Notes under the pieces: model-generated
Seen by the model: only the letters and a program-made list of their open reading frames with translations
Database searches by the model: none
What the model was told of the DNA's origin: nothing
Translations under genes and position numbers: made by a program
Shown here: positions 1-7,544 of the stretch, one piece after another
How the letters are laid out: every line of letters begins with the position of its first letter
Numbering within the stretch: position 1 is the stretch's first letter
Assembly (NCBI GenBank): GCA_002688395.1
Contig: NZCU01000032.1
Span: 1-23,717 of the forward strand
Reading direction: 5' to 3'
Length of the DNA: 23,717 bases
From: Nanobdellota archaeon
Lineage (GTDB): Archaea; Nanobdellota; Nanobdellia; SCGC-AAA011-G17; ARS1403

Positions 1-140
1 TGGAAGATATTAAAAATATGACTAGTGAAGATGTAATGAATATGATTGGAATTAAATTAGGTGCTGTTAGAATGAAATGTGGATTATTATGCTTAAATAC
101 TGTAAAAAAAGGTATTCAAAATATGGAGGATAAAAAATGA
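1..140 (+). CDS. SufU/IscU-like Fe-S scaffold, C-terminal end only
   Basis: The window opens inside this gene; reading the frame that starts at base 3, about 45 codons remain before TGA at 138-140. The visible tail has a stretch like LGAVRMKCGLL, which matches the third ligand-cysteine region of the IscU/SufU family (usually R-x-K-C-A-L-L). SufU-type proteins build or pass on an iron-sulfur cluster in the cytosol, working with a cysteine desulfurase. The stop overlaps the sufC start as ATGA (137-140), so the two genes are almost certainly cotranscribed and translationally coupled. The N-terminal two ligand cysteines lie outside the window, so completeness cannot be judged. Confidence 0.75.
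   Translation, partial: EDIKNMTSEDVMNMIGIKLGAVRMKCGLLCLNTVKKGIQNMEDKK
125..129 (+). promoter_or_regulatory. Shine-Dalgarno site of sufC
   Basis: GGAGG lies 7 bases before the ATG at 137 and inside the end of the upstream SufU-like gene. It is one of the few clear Shine-Dalgarno motifs in the window; most other starts are either leaderless or follow an upstream stop codon directly. Confidence 0.7.
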
Positions 141-886
141 ATAAATTGATAGTTGAAGATTTACATGTAAGTATAGATGGGGAAGAAATATTGAGAGGAG
201 TTAATTTAGAAATAAATTTAGGGAAAGTTCATGCTTTAATGGGGCCTAATGGTTCTGGAAAATCAACATTAGCAAATGTGTTAATGGGGAATCCAAAATA
301 TGAAGTTACTAAAGGAAGAATTTTATTAGATGGAGAAGATATTACAACTTTATCTCCAGATGAGAGAGCTAAAAAGGGTTTGTTTCTTTCATTCCAATAT
401 CCTAGTGAGATTACAGGAGTTACTATGAGTAATTTTTTAAGAACTGCTTGGAATTCTATAAAAGATGAGAAGTTAGATGTTATTCAGTTTCATGCAAAAT
501 TAAAAGAGAAAATGGTGGAGTTAGAAATGGATGAAAGTTTTAGGAAGAGATATATTAATGAAGGTTTTTCAGGTGGAGAGAAGAAAAGAGCTGAAATTTT
601 ACAAATGAGTGTTTTAGAACCGAAATATGCTATTTTAGATGAGACTGATTCAGGATTAGATATTAATTCTATTAAAATAGTTGGAGATGGAGTTAATAAA
701 ATGAAAAAAGATGATAATGGTATATTCATTATAACTCATTACTATAGAATTTTGAATTTTATAATTCCTGATAAGGTACATATAATGATTGATGGAAAGA
801 TAGTTGAAGAAGGTGGAAAAGAATTGGCTGAAGAAATTGAGAAGAATGGTTTTGATAAATATTTGAACAAAGTTGAGGCGGCATAA
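137..886 (+). CDS. sufC: SufC, Fe-S cluster assembly ABC-type ATPase
   Basis: A 249-residue soluble ABC ATPase, the usual length for SufC. Visible motifs are Walker A GPNGSGKST (36-44), the Q-loop Gln at 88 in FQYPSE, the signature FSGGEKKR (145-152), Walker B YAILDE (165-170) followed by the D-loop TDSGLD, and the H-loop His202. The YPSEITGV segment and ETDSGLD are typical of SufC rather than transporter ATPases. In the known system SufC energises a SufBCD scaffold that assembles Fe-S clusters. Here it sits between a SufU-like scaffold gene (ATGA overlap) and a SufT-like gene (stop and start abut at 886/887). No sufB or sufD follows; they would have to lie upstream of the window or elsewhere. 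Confidence 0.95.
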   Translation: MNKLIVEDLHVSIDGEEILRGVNLEINLGKVHALMGPNGSGKSTLANVLMGNPKYEVTKGRILLDGEDITTLSPDERAKKGLFLSFQYPSEITGVTMSNFLRTAWNSIKDEKLDVIQFHAKLKEKMVELEMDESFRKRYINEGFSGGEKKRAEILQMSVLEPKYAILDETDSGLDINSIKIVGDGVNKMKKDDNGIFIITHYYRILNFIIPDKVHIMIDGKIVEEGGKELAEEIEKNGFDKYLNKVEAA

Positions 887-1318
887 ATGGCAGATGAATA
901 TGGTTTTGAAGAAGAGAAAAATGAACCTGATATGGAGTATGAAGAAGAATTTTCTCCAAAAGAAGAAATAACTGAAGTTCCTAAGAAAGAAACTAAAGAA
1001 TTTAAAATTGTTAGTGCTGAAGAAATTGGTAATAAGGTAGATATTAAAATTATTGATGCTTTGAAGAAAGTTAAAGATCCTGAGATTGATATGGATATTT
1101 GGAATTTAGGTTTAATCTATGACATGAATGTTGAAGATAAAAATGTAAATATTGTTATGACTTTTACAAGTCCTATGTGTCCTTTTGGTCCAAAAATAGT
1201 TAAAGATGTAAAGAATAGTGTAAAAGAGGTTGGTTATGAGGAACCTAATGTGGAGCTAGTTTTTAATCCTTTGTGGGAGCCTAGTGAAGAAGTAAAAGAG
1301 ATGTTAGGCGTTGTTTAG
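887..1318 (+). CDS. SufT/MIP18-family (DUF59) Fe-S assembly protein with acidic N-terminal extension
   Basis: A 143-residue protein. Residues about 50-143 are a MIP18/DUF59 domain: DALKKVKDPEIDMDIWNLGLI near the start, then MTFTSPMCPFGPKIV with the conserved cysteine, and a C-terminal NPLWEPSEEVKEML. Family members (SufT, yeast Cia2/MIP18) help mature Fe-S proteins. Residues 1-45 are a low-complexity Glu-rich extension not normal for the core domain; its role is unknown. The start abuts the sufC stop (TAAATG) and a GAGG sits just upstream, so it is the last gene of the visible suf operon. Its last 15 bases overlap the convergent ferredoxin gene. Confidence 0.88.
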   Translation: MADEYGFEEEKNEPDMEYEEEFSPKEEITEVPKKETKEFKIVSAEEIGNKVDIKIIDALKKVKDPEIDMDIWNLGLIYDMNVEDKNVNIVMTFTSPMCPFGPKIVKDVKNSVKEVGYEEPNVELVFNPLWEPSEEVKEMLGVV

Positions 1319-1591
1319 ATATTCTTCAATTATTTTATCTATATCTTCTAAAGAAACTTTTCTTAGAATTTTACCATCTGGATATATTGCTATTGTTGGA
1401 CCTTCATTACAATGGCCTAGACAAAGAGATTTAGAAACATTAAAAGTATGCATTAATCCATTTTCATTTACATGATTTCTTAATTTTAAAAATATTTCTT
1501 CAGAATTTTTTTCAGAACAACACTCAGAATCTTTTCTTTCCCTTACACAGACAAAAATATGTCTTTTATATTTAACAGAAATTTCTTCCAT
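1304..1591 (-). CDS. Thioredoxin-like [2Fe-2S] ferredoxin
   Basis: A 95-residue protein with the cysteine layout of thioredoxin-fold [2Fe-2S] ferredoxins: C15, C24/C25, then C57-x3-C61, followed by GPTIAIYPDG, a hallmark of this family and of the NuoE C-terminal half. It should carry electrons in the cytosol; the partner is unknown. It is the last gene of a three-gene minus-strand operon behind the cyclopropane synthase homolog and the zinc-ribbon protein, joined to the latter by TAAAATG. The extra adjacent cysteine at 24/25 leaves the exact second ligand uncertain. Its 3' end overlaps the sufT-like gene by 15 bases. Confidence 0.85.
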   Translation of the reverse strand: MEEISVKYKRHIFVCVRERKDSECCSEKNSEEIFLKLRNHVNENGLMHTFNVSKSLCLGHCNEGPTIAIYPDGKILRKVSLEDIDKIIEEYLNNA

Positions 1592-1592
1592 T

Positions 1593-1889
1593 TTATTTAG
1601 AAGGTTTTTTAGATTCTGCTTTCATTGTTTTAACAGTTTTTTTAAAAGCAGAAATTTGTTTTTCAGATAATTCTTTGTATCTAATATAATTTAATTTTAT
1701 ACTTCTTAAGAAAGAGTTTTCTTTGTAAAATTCTTCTGGTATGTCAAACATTTTTTTCATTTTTTTATCTTCAATCTCGGTAGATAATTCTTTTTTTTGA
1801 CAATCATAACATATAACGTATTTGTTTTTCCAATAAGCTGGAACATAGTTTTTTTTACATACATAACATAGTTGTTTATACTTGGCCAT
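1593..1889 (-). CDS. Small zinc-ribbon protein, function unknown
   Basis: A 98-residue basic protein. The first 30 residues hold C8-x2-C11 and C27-x2-C30, a zinc-ribbon-like pair of knuckles. The remainder is Lys/Glu-rich and predicted helical, with a lysine-rich tail ending in ESKKPSK. I do not recognise a named family; similar CxxC...CxxC proteins are common unnamed genes in small archaeal genomes and may bind nucleic acid or protein. It lies between the cyclopropane synthase homolog and the ferredoxin, with one-base gaps and the junction TAAAATG on both sides, so it is probably cotranscribed with them. Confidence 0.7.
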   Translation of the reverse strand: MAKYKQLCYVCKKNYVPAYWKNKYVICYDCQKKELSTEIEDKKMKKMFDIPEEFYKENSFLRSIKLNYIRYKELSEKQISAFKKTVKTMKAESKKPSK

Positions 1890-1890
1890 T

Positions 1891-3000
1891 TTATCTAATA
1901 CTTTTATAACCGCCTTCTACTCCATTTTTAGAAAACACAATTTGCCATAATTGGGTTTGTCTTGCTCTAAAACTACCAGCACTAATTAATAAGTAATAAT
2001 TCCACATTCTTTTAAATCTTTCATCGTACTTGTCTTTTATTTTATCCCAGTTTTTATTGAAGTTTTTATGCCATTCCATTAAAGTTTTATCATAATCTGG
2101 ACCAAAACTATGCCAATCTTCCAATACAAATAATTTTTCAGATGCTGTAGCTATCTGTTTAACTGAGGGTAGCATAGAGTTAGGGAAGATATATTTGTGG
2201 TACCATAGGTCTCCGGATTTTACTGATGAATTTCTCCCGATTGTGTGTAATAAAAATAATCCATTATCTTTTAGGCATCTCTTCGCCATTTTAAAATAAT
2301 TTCTGTAGTTTTTAACTCCGACGTGCTCAAACATTCCTAAAGAAATAATATGATCAAATTTTTCTTTTACACTTCTGTAATCTTGTAATCTTATTTCAAT
2401 GTCTAGGCCTTTGCAATTTTTTTTAGCTAGTTTTACTTGTTCTTTTGATATTGTTATACCAACAACTTTTGCTTTGTATTTTTGTGCCGCGAATTTTGCA
2501 AAACTTCCCCACCCACATCCAATGTCTAATACTTTTTGTCCTTTTTTTAATCCAATTTTTTTACAGACTAAGTCTAGTTTATCCTCTTGAGATTTGTCTA
2601 GAGTTTTAGCAGTTTTCCAATAACCACAAGTGTAGACCATCCTTTTATCTAGCATTAATTTGTATAGGTCATTACCTGCATCGTAATGTTTTTCACCAAC
2701 TTCAAAAGCTTTTGATTTATTTTGTAGATTTAGAATTGAAGCTATTAACCAACTTATGACCATATTAATATTTCTTACTTTGTCTCTTAGTCCCCCTCTT
2801 AAAAGTTTATAAATTAGTTCTGATATGTCTTCACAATCCCACCAACCATCCATGTAGGACTCCCCCAATCCGAGATTTCCTTTTGATAGGACTCTAGAAT
2901 ATAATTTTGGATTATGAACTCGAATGTCCCAAGGCCTTGATCCATTTATTTTCACATCTGCCAATGCTAATAATTTTAAAATATTTTTCTTTGATGACAT
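1891..3000 (-). CDS. cfa: Cyclopropane-fatty-acyl-phospholipid synthase homolog
   Basis: A 369-residue protein, close to the 382 of E. coli Cfa. The SAM-binding motif VLDIGCGWGSF is at 157-167, preceded by HYDAGNDLYKLMLD (105-118). The residues that bind bicarbonate and substrate in E. coli Cfa (C139, E239, H266, I268, Y317) are all present at C125, E225, H252, I254 and Y303, each shifted by exactly 14 positions, so the active site looks intact. The known reaction transfers a methylene from SAM onto an unsaturated acyl chain at the membrane. Archaeal membranes are isoprenoid, so the substrate here is an open question. It heads an operon with a zinc-ribbon protein and a ferredoxin, and is divergent from a radical SAM gene. 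Confidence 0.92.
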   Translation of the reverse strand: MSSKKNILKLLALADVKINGSRPWDIRVHNPKLYSRVLSKGNLGLGESYMDGWWDCEDISELIYKLLRGGLRDKVRNINMVISWLIASILNLQNKSKAFEVGEKHYDAGNDLYKLMLDKRMVYTCGYWKTAKTLDKSQEDKLDLVCKKIGLKKGQKVLDIGCGWGSFAKFAAQKYKAKVVGITISKEQVKLAKKNCKGLDIEIRLQDYRSVKEKFDHIISLGMFEHVGVKNYRNYFKMAKRCLKDNGLFLLHTIGRNSSVKSGDLWYHKYIFPNSMLPSVKQIATASEKLFVLEDWHSFGPDYDKTLMEWHKNFNKNWDKIKDKYDERFKRMWNYYLLISAGSFRARQTQLWQIVFSKNGVEGGYKSIR

Positions 3001-3021
3001 AGTAAATTATAACTATAAAAA

Positions 3022-3030
3022 CATATAAAA
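3022..3030 (-). promoter_or_regulatory. TATA-like box of the cfa operon
   Basis: On the minus strand TTTTATATG sits 22-30 bases before the cfa ATG, right for a leaderless archaeal transcript. It is separate from the box that serves the divergent radical SAM gene. Confidence 0.55.
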
Positions 3031-3049
3031 ATGTTTTCTAACCAAAAAG

Positions 3050-3059
3050 AATAAAAATA
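3050..3059 (+). promoter_or_regulatory. TATA-like box of the first radical SAM gene
   Basis: AATAAAAATA lies about 26 bases before the ATG at 3081. The region is A-rich, so the exact box is approximate. Confidence 0.45.
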
Positions 3060-3080
3060 AGCTTTATTTTCATTAATTAG

Positions 3081-4544
3081 ATGAATATACTCTTTATTTA
3101 TCCTAAATATCCTGATACTTTTTGGAGTTTTAGTAATGTTCTAAAATTTGTAAGAAAAAAAGCTGCTTTCCCCCCTTTAGGATTATTAACTATATCTTCT
3201 ATGTTGCCTAAAGAATGGAGTAAAAAATTAGTAGATATTAATGTTAATGAGTTAAAAAATGAAGATATTAATTGGGCTGATATGATATTTATTAGTGGGA
3301 TGATTGTTCAGAAAGATAGTATTAGAGATATTATAAAAAAATGTAATGGTAAAAAAATAGTTGGAGGGGGACCTGTTTTTACTACAGGACATGAGAAATT
3401 TGAAGGTGTTGATCATTTTATTTTAAATGAGGCTGAGATTACACTACCATTATTTTTAAAAGATTTAGAAGAAGGTAAATTAAAGAAAATTTATACTTCT
3501 GAAGAGAAGCCGGATGTTACTAAAACACCTATTCCTGATTGGAATTTGATTGATTTTAAAGATTATAGTACTATGGCAATTCAATATTCTAGGGGTTGTC
3601 CTTTTAATTGTGAGTTTTGTGACATAATAATAATGAATGGAAGGGTTCCTAGAACTAAAACCCCTGAGCAATTAATGAATGAGTTAGATTCTTTAAAGGA
3701 TGCTGGGTATAAAGGAAGTATTTTTATTGTTGATGATAATTTTATTGGTAATAAGAAGAACGTAAAAGAGATGTTGAGGCGTTTGATAAAGTGGCAAAAG
3801 AAAAATAAGCATAATTTTAAATTTTTAACAGAGGCTAGTGTTAATTTAGCGGATGATGAGGAATTATTGAGTTTGATGAGTGTTGCTAATTTTGATAAAG
3901 TGTTTTTAGGTTTTGAAACTCCAAGTAATGAAAGTTTGAAAGAGTGTAAGAAATTACAGAATGTTAACAAAGATTTAGTAGCAGGTGTTAGGAAGATAAA
4001 CCAATATGGAATGCAGGTTATGGGAGGATTTATAGTTGGTTTTGATAATGATGGAGAAGATATATTTGATATTCAAATTAAATTTATTCAGGAGATTGGA
4101 GTTGTTACAGCTATGGTTGGAGTTTTAACTGCTTTACCTCAAACTAGACTTTGGTATAGGTTGAAGGCTGAGGAAAGGTTATTGAAAGATAGCACTGGAG
4201 GGAATACTGATGGAGATCTTAATTTCATTCCTAAGATGAATAAGAAAAAATTGATGGATGGATATTCTAGGTTGGTTAATACGATTTATTCTCGTAAGAA
4301 TTACTATGAGAGGATTGACACTTTTTTAAAGAATTATACACCAACATCAAAATCAAAAGCTTCTATGGATGAATTTCATGCTTTTATAAGTAGTTTGTGG
4401 AGGATTGGAATTATTTCTAAAGCTAGGTTTTATTATTGGAGATTGATTTTAAAAACTTCTATTTTTAAGATTAGATCTTTGCCAACTGCTATTGAGTTAG
4501 CTATTATTGGTATGCATTTTGAGAAGGTTTCTAGGAAGATTTAG
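3081..4544 (+). CDS. B12-binding-type radical SAM protein, DUF4070/hopanoid-methylase-like
   Basis: A 487-residue protein. Residues 1-140 form a cobalamin-binding-like domain (MNILFIYPKYPDTFW, then FPPLGLLTISSMLP), without an obvious base-on DxHxxG motif. The radical SAM core starts at RGCPFNCEFCD with C173, C177 and C180, the CxxxCxxC ligands of a [4Fe-4S] cluster. The C-terminal part (YSRKNYYERIDTFLKNY) resembles DUF4070, found behind radical SAM domains in proteins of the HpnP type that methylate hopanoid lipids. Family knowledge predicts radical methylation or other C-C chemistry on an unactivated carbon; the substrate is not shown. It begins a plus-strand series with a ferredoxin fusion, another radical SAM enzyme and an FNR, and is divergent from cfa. 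Confidence 0.88.
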   Translation: MNILFIYPKYPDTFWSFSNVLKFVRKKAAFPPLGLLTISSMLPKEWSKKLVDINVNELKNEDINWADMIFISGMIVQKDSIRDIIKKCNGKKIVGGGPVFTTGHEKFEGVDHFILNEAEITLPLFLKDLEEGKLKKIYTSEEKPDVTKTPIPDWNLIDFKDYSTMAIQYSRGCPFNCEFCDIIIMNGRVPRTKTPEQLMNELDSLKDAGYKGSIFIVDDNFIGNKKNVKEMLRRLIKWQKKNKHNFKFLTEASVNLADDEELLSLMSVANFDKVFLGFETPSNESLKECKKLQNVNKDLVAGVRKINQYGMQVMGGFIVGFDNDGEDIFDIQIKFIQEIGVVTAMVGVLTALPQTRLWYRLKAEERLLKDSTGGNTDGDLNFIPKMNKKKLMDGYSRLVNTIYSRKNYYERIDTFLKNYTPTSKSKASMDEFHAFISSLWRIGIISKARFYYWRLILKTSIFKIRSLPTAIELAIIGMHFEKVSRKI

Positions 4545-4561
4545 GTGCTGGAGTTTGCAAA

Positions 4562-4572
4562 TGTTTAAAAAG
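4562..4572 (+). promoter_or_regulatory. TATA-like box of the ferredoxin-DUF4346 gene
   Basis: TGTTTAAAAAG lies about 28 bases before the ATG at 4596, in the short gap after the first radical SAM gene. This suggests a separate leaderless transcript rather than a strict operon. Confidence 0.6.
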
Positions 4573-4595
4573 GGTTTTTCTGATTAGAAAATTAA

Positions 4596-5192
4596 ATGAA
4601 AAAATTAAGAATAAAATTTGATAAGAATCTATGTATTGGTAATAAAGCTTGTATGGCTGTAGATTCTGAGAGATGGATAAATAATGATGATAAGGTTGAT
4701 TTAGTTGATGGAAAAAATGAAGGTGGTGAAATTTATACTTTAGAAAAAGAGTTTGATGAAGATGATGCTAAGGTTGTTATTGAAGGAGCTGAAGTATGTC
4801 CTGTTAATGCTATTGGTGTTGTAGATGTTGAAACTAATGAAGATATTGTGAAAATGGAAGTTTCAGAAGAAGGGAATAAAGTTGTTAATGCAGAATATGA
4901 TGATGATAAAGAATTTGAAGTAGATCCTAAAGGTTATTTTTTAATTAAAGTAGATAGAGAGGATAAAAAAATTGAAGTTGCTTTTTGTGAAAAACCTAAT
5001 GAAGTTAGTTTAACTGTTAGAGGAGATAATCCACTTGAGATATATCAAACTATTATTAATAAAGAAAAATTAGAGATTAGAAAAGATCATTATGCTTATT
5101 TGGGTAAGGAGTTAGAGAAAGCTTTTATTGCTTTAAATGAAGATATTGAATATGTGCAAGATGATGAATTAGATTTTAGTAAAAAGGTTTAA
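4596..5192 (+). CDS. Ferredoxin fused to a DUF4346-like domain
   Basis: A 198-residue acidic protein in two parts. Residues 1-75 are a single-cluster ferredoxin: C13, C19 and C68 (in VCPVNAIGV). The motif is C-x2-N-x2-C, with Asn16 where a fourth cysteine or aspartate usually sits, so a [3Fe-4S] or labile [4Fe-4S] cluster is expected. Residues about 105-198 match what I recall of DUF4346: DPKGYFLIKVDRE, then DHYAYLGKELEKAFIAL and YVQD. That domain is otherwise seen with MtrA-like or pterin/corrinoid-related archaeal proteins. It lies between two B12-type radical SAM genes, so it may reduce their cluster or cobalamin; that is inference. The stop codon lies inside the TATA box of the next gene. 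Confidence 0.8.
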   Translation: MKKLRIKFDKNLCIGNKACMAVDSERWINNDDKVDLVDGKNEGGEIYTLEKEFDEDDAKVVIEGAEVCPVNAIGVVDVETNEDIVKMEVSEEGNKVVNAEYDDDKEFEVDPKGYFLIKVDREDKKIEVAFCEKPNEVSLTVRGDNPLEIYQTIINKEKLEIRKDHYAYLGKELEKAFIALNEDIEYVQDDELDFSKKV

Positions 5193-5197
5193 ATATT
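5187..5197 (+). promoter_or_regulatory. TATA-like box of the second radical SAM gene
   Basis: GTTTAAATATT lies about 26 bases before the ATG at 5218 and contains the stop codon of the ferredoxin gene (TAA, 5190-5192). Confidence 0.6.
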
Positions 5198-5217
5198 GTT
5201 TAAATATTATTTTTATT

Positions 5218-6771
5218 ATGAAAATTCACTTACTATCCACTAGTACAATGCCTAGTGATCAAGGATTAAGAACATTATCAGCATGTCTTAAAAGAGAAGG
5301 TCATGATGTTAAGATGATTTTTTTACCTTTGGGAACTTGGGATTATGCTGAGGTTTATGATAAAAATATTTTAGCTCAATTAAAAGAAGAAACTAAAGAC
5401 TCTAAGTTAATTGGTATTAATGCTATGGCTTCTACTACAAAAAGAGCTGAGCAATTAATTAATTTTTTTAAAGAATTAAATATTCCAACTGTTTGGGGTG
5501 GACCTCATCCTACTTTTTTCCCAGATAAATCTTTTGAGTTATGTGATATTGTTTGTGTTGGTGAAGCTGAAGAAGCTTTTATTGAGTTAGCTGAAAAATT
5601 AGAAAAAAATGAAGATATTAGTAAAGTCGAGAATTTTTTTGTTAGAGTTAATGGAAAAGAGTTCAAGAATCCTGTTAGGAAAATTGGGGAGAAAGAATTA
5701 GATTGGTTAGCTCATCCTGATTATGATATAGAAGATCATAAGATTTTAGAGAATGAGAAAATAATTCCATTTGAAGAAAGACATTTAGAAGGAATGATAT
5801 TTTTCCAAACAGAAAGAGGATGCCCGCAAGCTTGTAGTTTTTGTACAAATAATATAATGAGAGAATTGTATAAAGGTAAGGGAGAATTGTTAAGAACTCA
5901 TTCAGTTGATTATATTATTAAAGAATTAAAAAGATTAAAAGATAGGTTTTCAAGTATTGGTGTTTTTGATATTAGAGATGAAACTTTTACTATTAGAAAT
6001 ATCAAATGGTTAAGAGAATTTTCTGAAAGATATAAAAAAGAAATTGGAATTAGATTTAAATGTTTGGCAGAACCTGCTTCTATGTCTAGTGAATCTATGA
6101 GTGAAGAAAAAATGAAATTATTGGTAGATGCTGGTTTAACTGATATTATTATTGGGATTCAAAGTGGAAGTGATAGAGTTAATTTTGAAGTGTTTAGTAG
6201 ATTTATAACACAAGAGCAGTTATTGAAATGCGCTAATGTTGTTAATAAATTTTCAGATAGGTTAGCTGTTATGTATGATATTATTACTGCAAACCCATAT
6301 GAGAGGAGTGAAGATATTTTAGAAAGTATAAAAGTTCTTATGAAAATTCCTTCTCCTTTTTATGTTAGTGTTAATAATCTAATTTATTTTGAAGGGACGC
6401 CCCTTTACAAAAAAGCTTTAGAGGATGGTCATATTAAAACTGAAAAAGATTCTGCAACTAATTTAAATTATTGGGATAGATGGGCACATATTAAATTGAA
6501 GAAAAGAAATGAGTATCTAACACTTGTTTTAAATTTAATGAGGGGCCCTTCAACTAAGACTAGAATTGGATTAATGCCTAGGAAGTTTTTGAGTTTCTTG
6601 ATTAAAGAGAATGTTGTTGACTATAATTTAAAACATTTAATGCCAACGTATGTTGCAGGTAGTATGGTTAGTATGTTAGATTATGGTAGGGAACATTTAG
6701 TTAAACCTGCTTACAAAATGACTCCTGTTAGTTTTAAGTTGTGGTTTGATAAAGTGAGGTATCATGCATAG
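5218..6771 (+). CDS. B12-binding-type radical SAM enzyme (second)
   Basis: A 517-residue protein with the same two-part plan as the first radical SAM gene but a different C-terminus. Residues 1-135 are a cobalamin-binding-like Rossmann domain (PSDQGLRTLSACLKREGHDV at 12-31, WGGPHPTFFPD at 93-103, CVGEAEEAF at 113-121). The radical SAM core begins at ERGCPQACSFCTN with C202, C206 and C209; EAEEAF then RGCP is the usual order in this superfamily. The last 130 residues are Lys/Arg-rich and unassigned. The product is unknown: methylation, ring formation and anaerobic cyclase chemistry are all known in the family. It has its own TATA box and precedes the FNR gene. Confidence 0.87.
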   Translation: MKIHLLSTSTMPSDQGLRTLSACLKREGHDVKMIFLPLGTWDYAEVYDKNILAQLKEETKDSKLIGINAMASTTKRAEQLINFFKELNIPTVWGGPHPTFFPDKSFELCDIVCVGEAEEAFIELAEKLEKNEDISKVENFFVRVNGKEFKNPVRKIGEKELDWLAHPDYDIEDHKILENEKIIPFEERHLEGMIFFQTERGCPQACSFCTNNIMRELYKGKGELLRTHSVDYIIKELKRLKDRFSSIGVFDIRDETFTIRNIKWLREFSERYKKEIGIRFKCLAEPASMSSESMSEEKMKLLVDAGLTDIIIGIQSGSDRVNFEVFSRFITQEQLLKCANVVNKFSDRLAVMYDIITANPYERSEDILESIKVLMKIPSPFYVSVNNLIYFEGTPLYKKALEDGHIKTEKDSATNLNYWDRWAHIKLKKRNEYLTLVLNLMRGPSTKTRIGLMPRKFLSFLIKENVVDYNLKHLMPTYVAGSMVSMLDYGREHLVKPAYKMTPVSFKLWFDKVRYHA

Positions 6772-6775
6772 AAAT

Positions 6776-6786
6776 CTTTAAAAATA
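6776..6786 (+). promoter_or_regulatory. TATA-like box of the first FNR-like gene
   Basis: CTTTAAAAATA lies about 26 bases before the ATG at 6807, consistent with a leaderless transcript. Confidence 0.6.
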
Positions 6787-6806
6787 GAGAATTTCTCTTC
6801 GATAGA

Positions 6807-7544
6807 ATGCCAGATTATAATTTAAAAGTTTCAGAGTTGATTGAACTATCACCGACTGCAAAAGCTGTTAGGTTTGAGTTAAATGGACAACCATTTTTAT
6901 TTACACCTGGACAATTTATTATGTTGCAAGTTGATTTAGAGAAAAGTGGGAAGTTTAAAGTTAATAGTGGTAAACCTAAAATACAAAAAAGAGCTTTTTC
7001 AATGTCTTCTTCCCCTACTGAAGAAAATTTTATAGAAGTTACTGTTAAAACAACAGAGGAAGCATTTTTTTCAGATTATTTAGTTAATTATTTAGAAGAA
7101 GGGGAAGAATTTTTAATTAAAGGACCTTTTGGGCAATTTTATTTTAATGAAAATGAGACTAAGAAAAATGTTATGTTAATTGGCGCTGGTTCTGGTATCT
7201 CTCCACTTATGAGTATTCTAAGATTTATAGATTCTAAAAATTTAGATGTTAATTCACATATTATTTTTTGTAATAAAACTGAGAGTGAAATTTTATGGAG
7301 AGATGAAATTGAAAAACTTTCTGAGAAAGAAAATATTTCTCATACATTTACCTTAACAAGAGAAGAATGGGATGGGGAAAAGGGTAGAGTAAATAAAGAG
7401 ATGATTGGGAATAATTTAGTGGATGCTAATGAAACTGATTTTTATTTATGTGGGCCACCATTATTTGTTAAAGATATAGAGAAAATGTTAGTTTTAGAGT
7501 TGGACGTTCCTAAAGAAAATATTAAGAAAGAGGTTTATGATTAA
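6807..7544 (+). CDS. FNR-family FAD/NAD(P) oxidoreductase (ferredoxin reductase-like)
   Basis: A 245-residue flavoprotein. An FAD-binding beta-barrel spans 1-115, with PGQFIML (34-40), the flavin motif KRAFSMSS (61-68) and KGPFGQF. The NAD(P)-binding half follows, with GAGSGISPL (126-134) and the LCGPP motif near the C-terminus. This is the ferredoxin/flavodoxin-NAD(P) reductase fold without its own Fe-S domain, so it needs an electron partner. Being last in the series radical SAM, ferredoxin, radical SAM, FNR, it could feed NAD(P)H electrons to the ferredoxin fusion; this is inference from context. Its stop codon shares a palindromic TTAA with the convergent PIN-like gene. Confidence 0.87.
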   Translation: MPDYNLKVSELIELSPTAKAVRFELNGQPFLFTPGQFIMLQVDLEKSGKFKVNSGKPKIQKRAFSMSSSPTEENFIEVTVKTTEEAFFSDYLVNYLEEGEEFLIKGPFGQFYFNENETKKNVMLIGAGSGISPLMSILRFIDSKNLDVNSHIIFCNKTESEILWRDEIEKLSEKENISHTFTLTREEWDGEKGRVNKEMIGNNLVDANETDFYLCGPPLFVKDIEKMLVLELDVPKENIKKEVYD

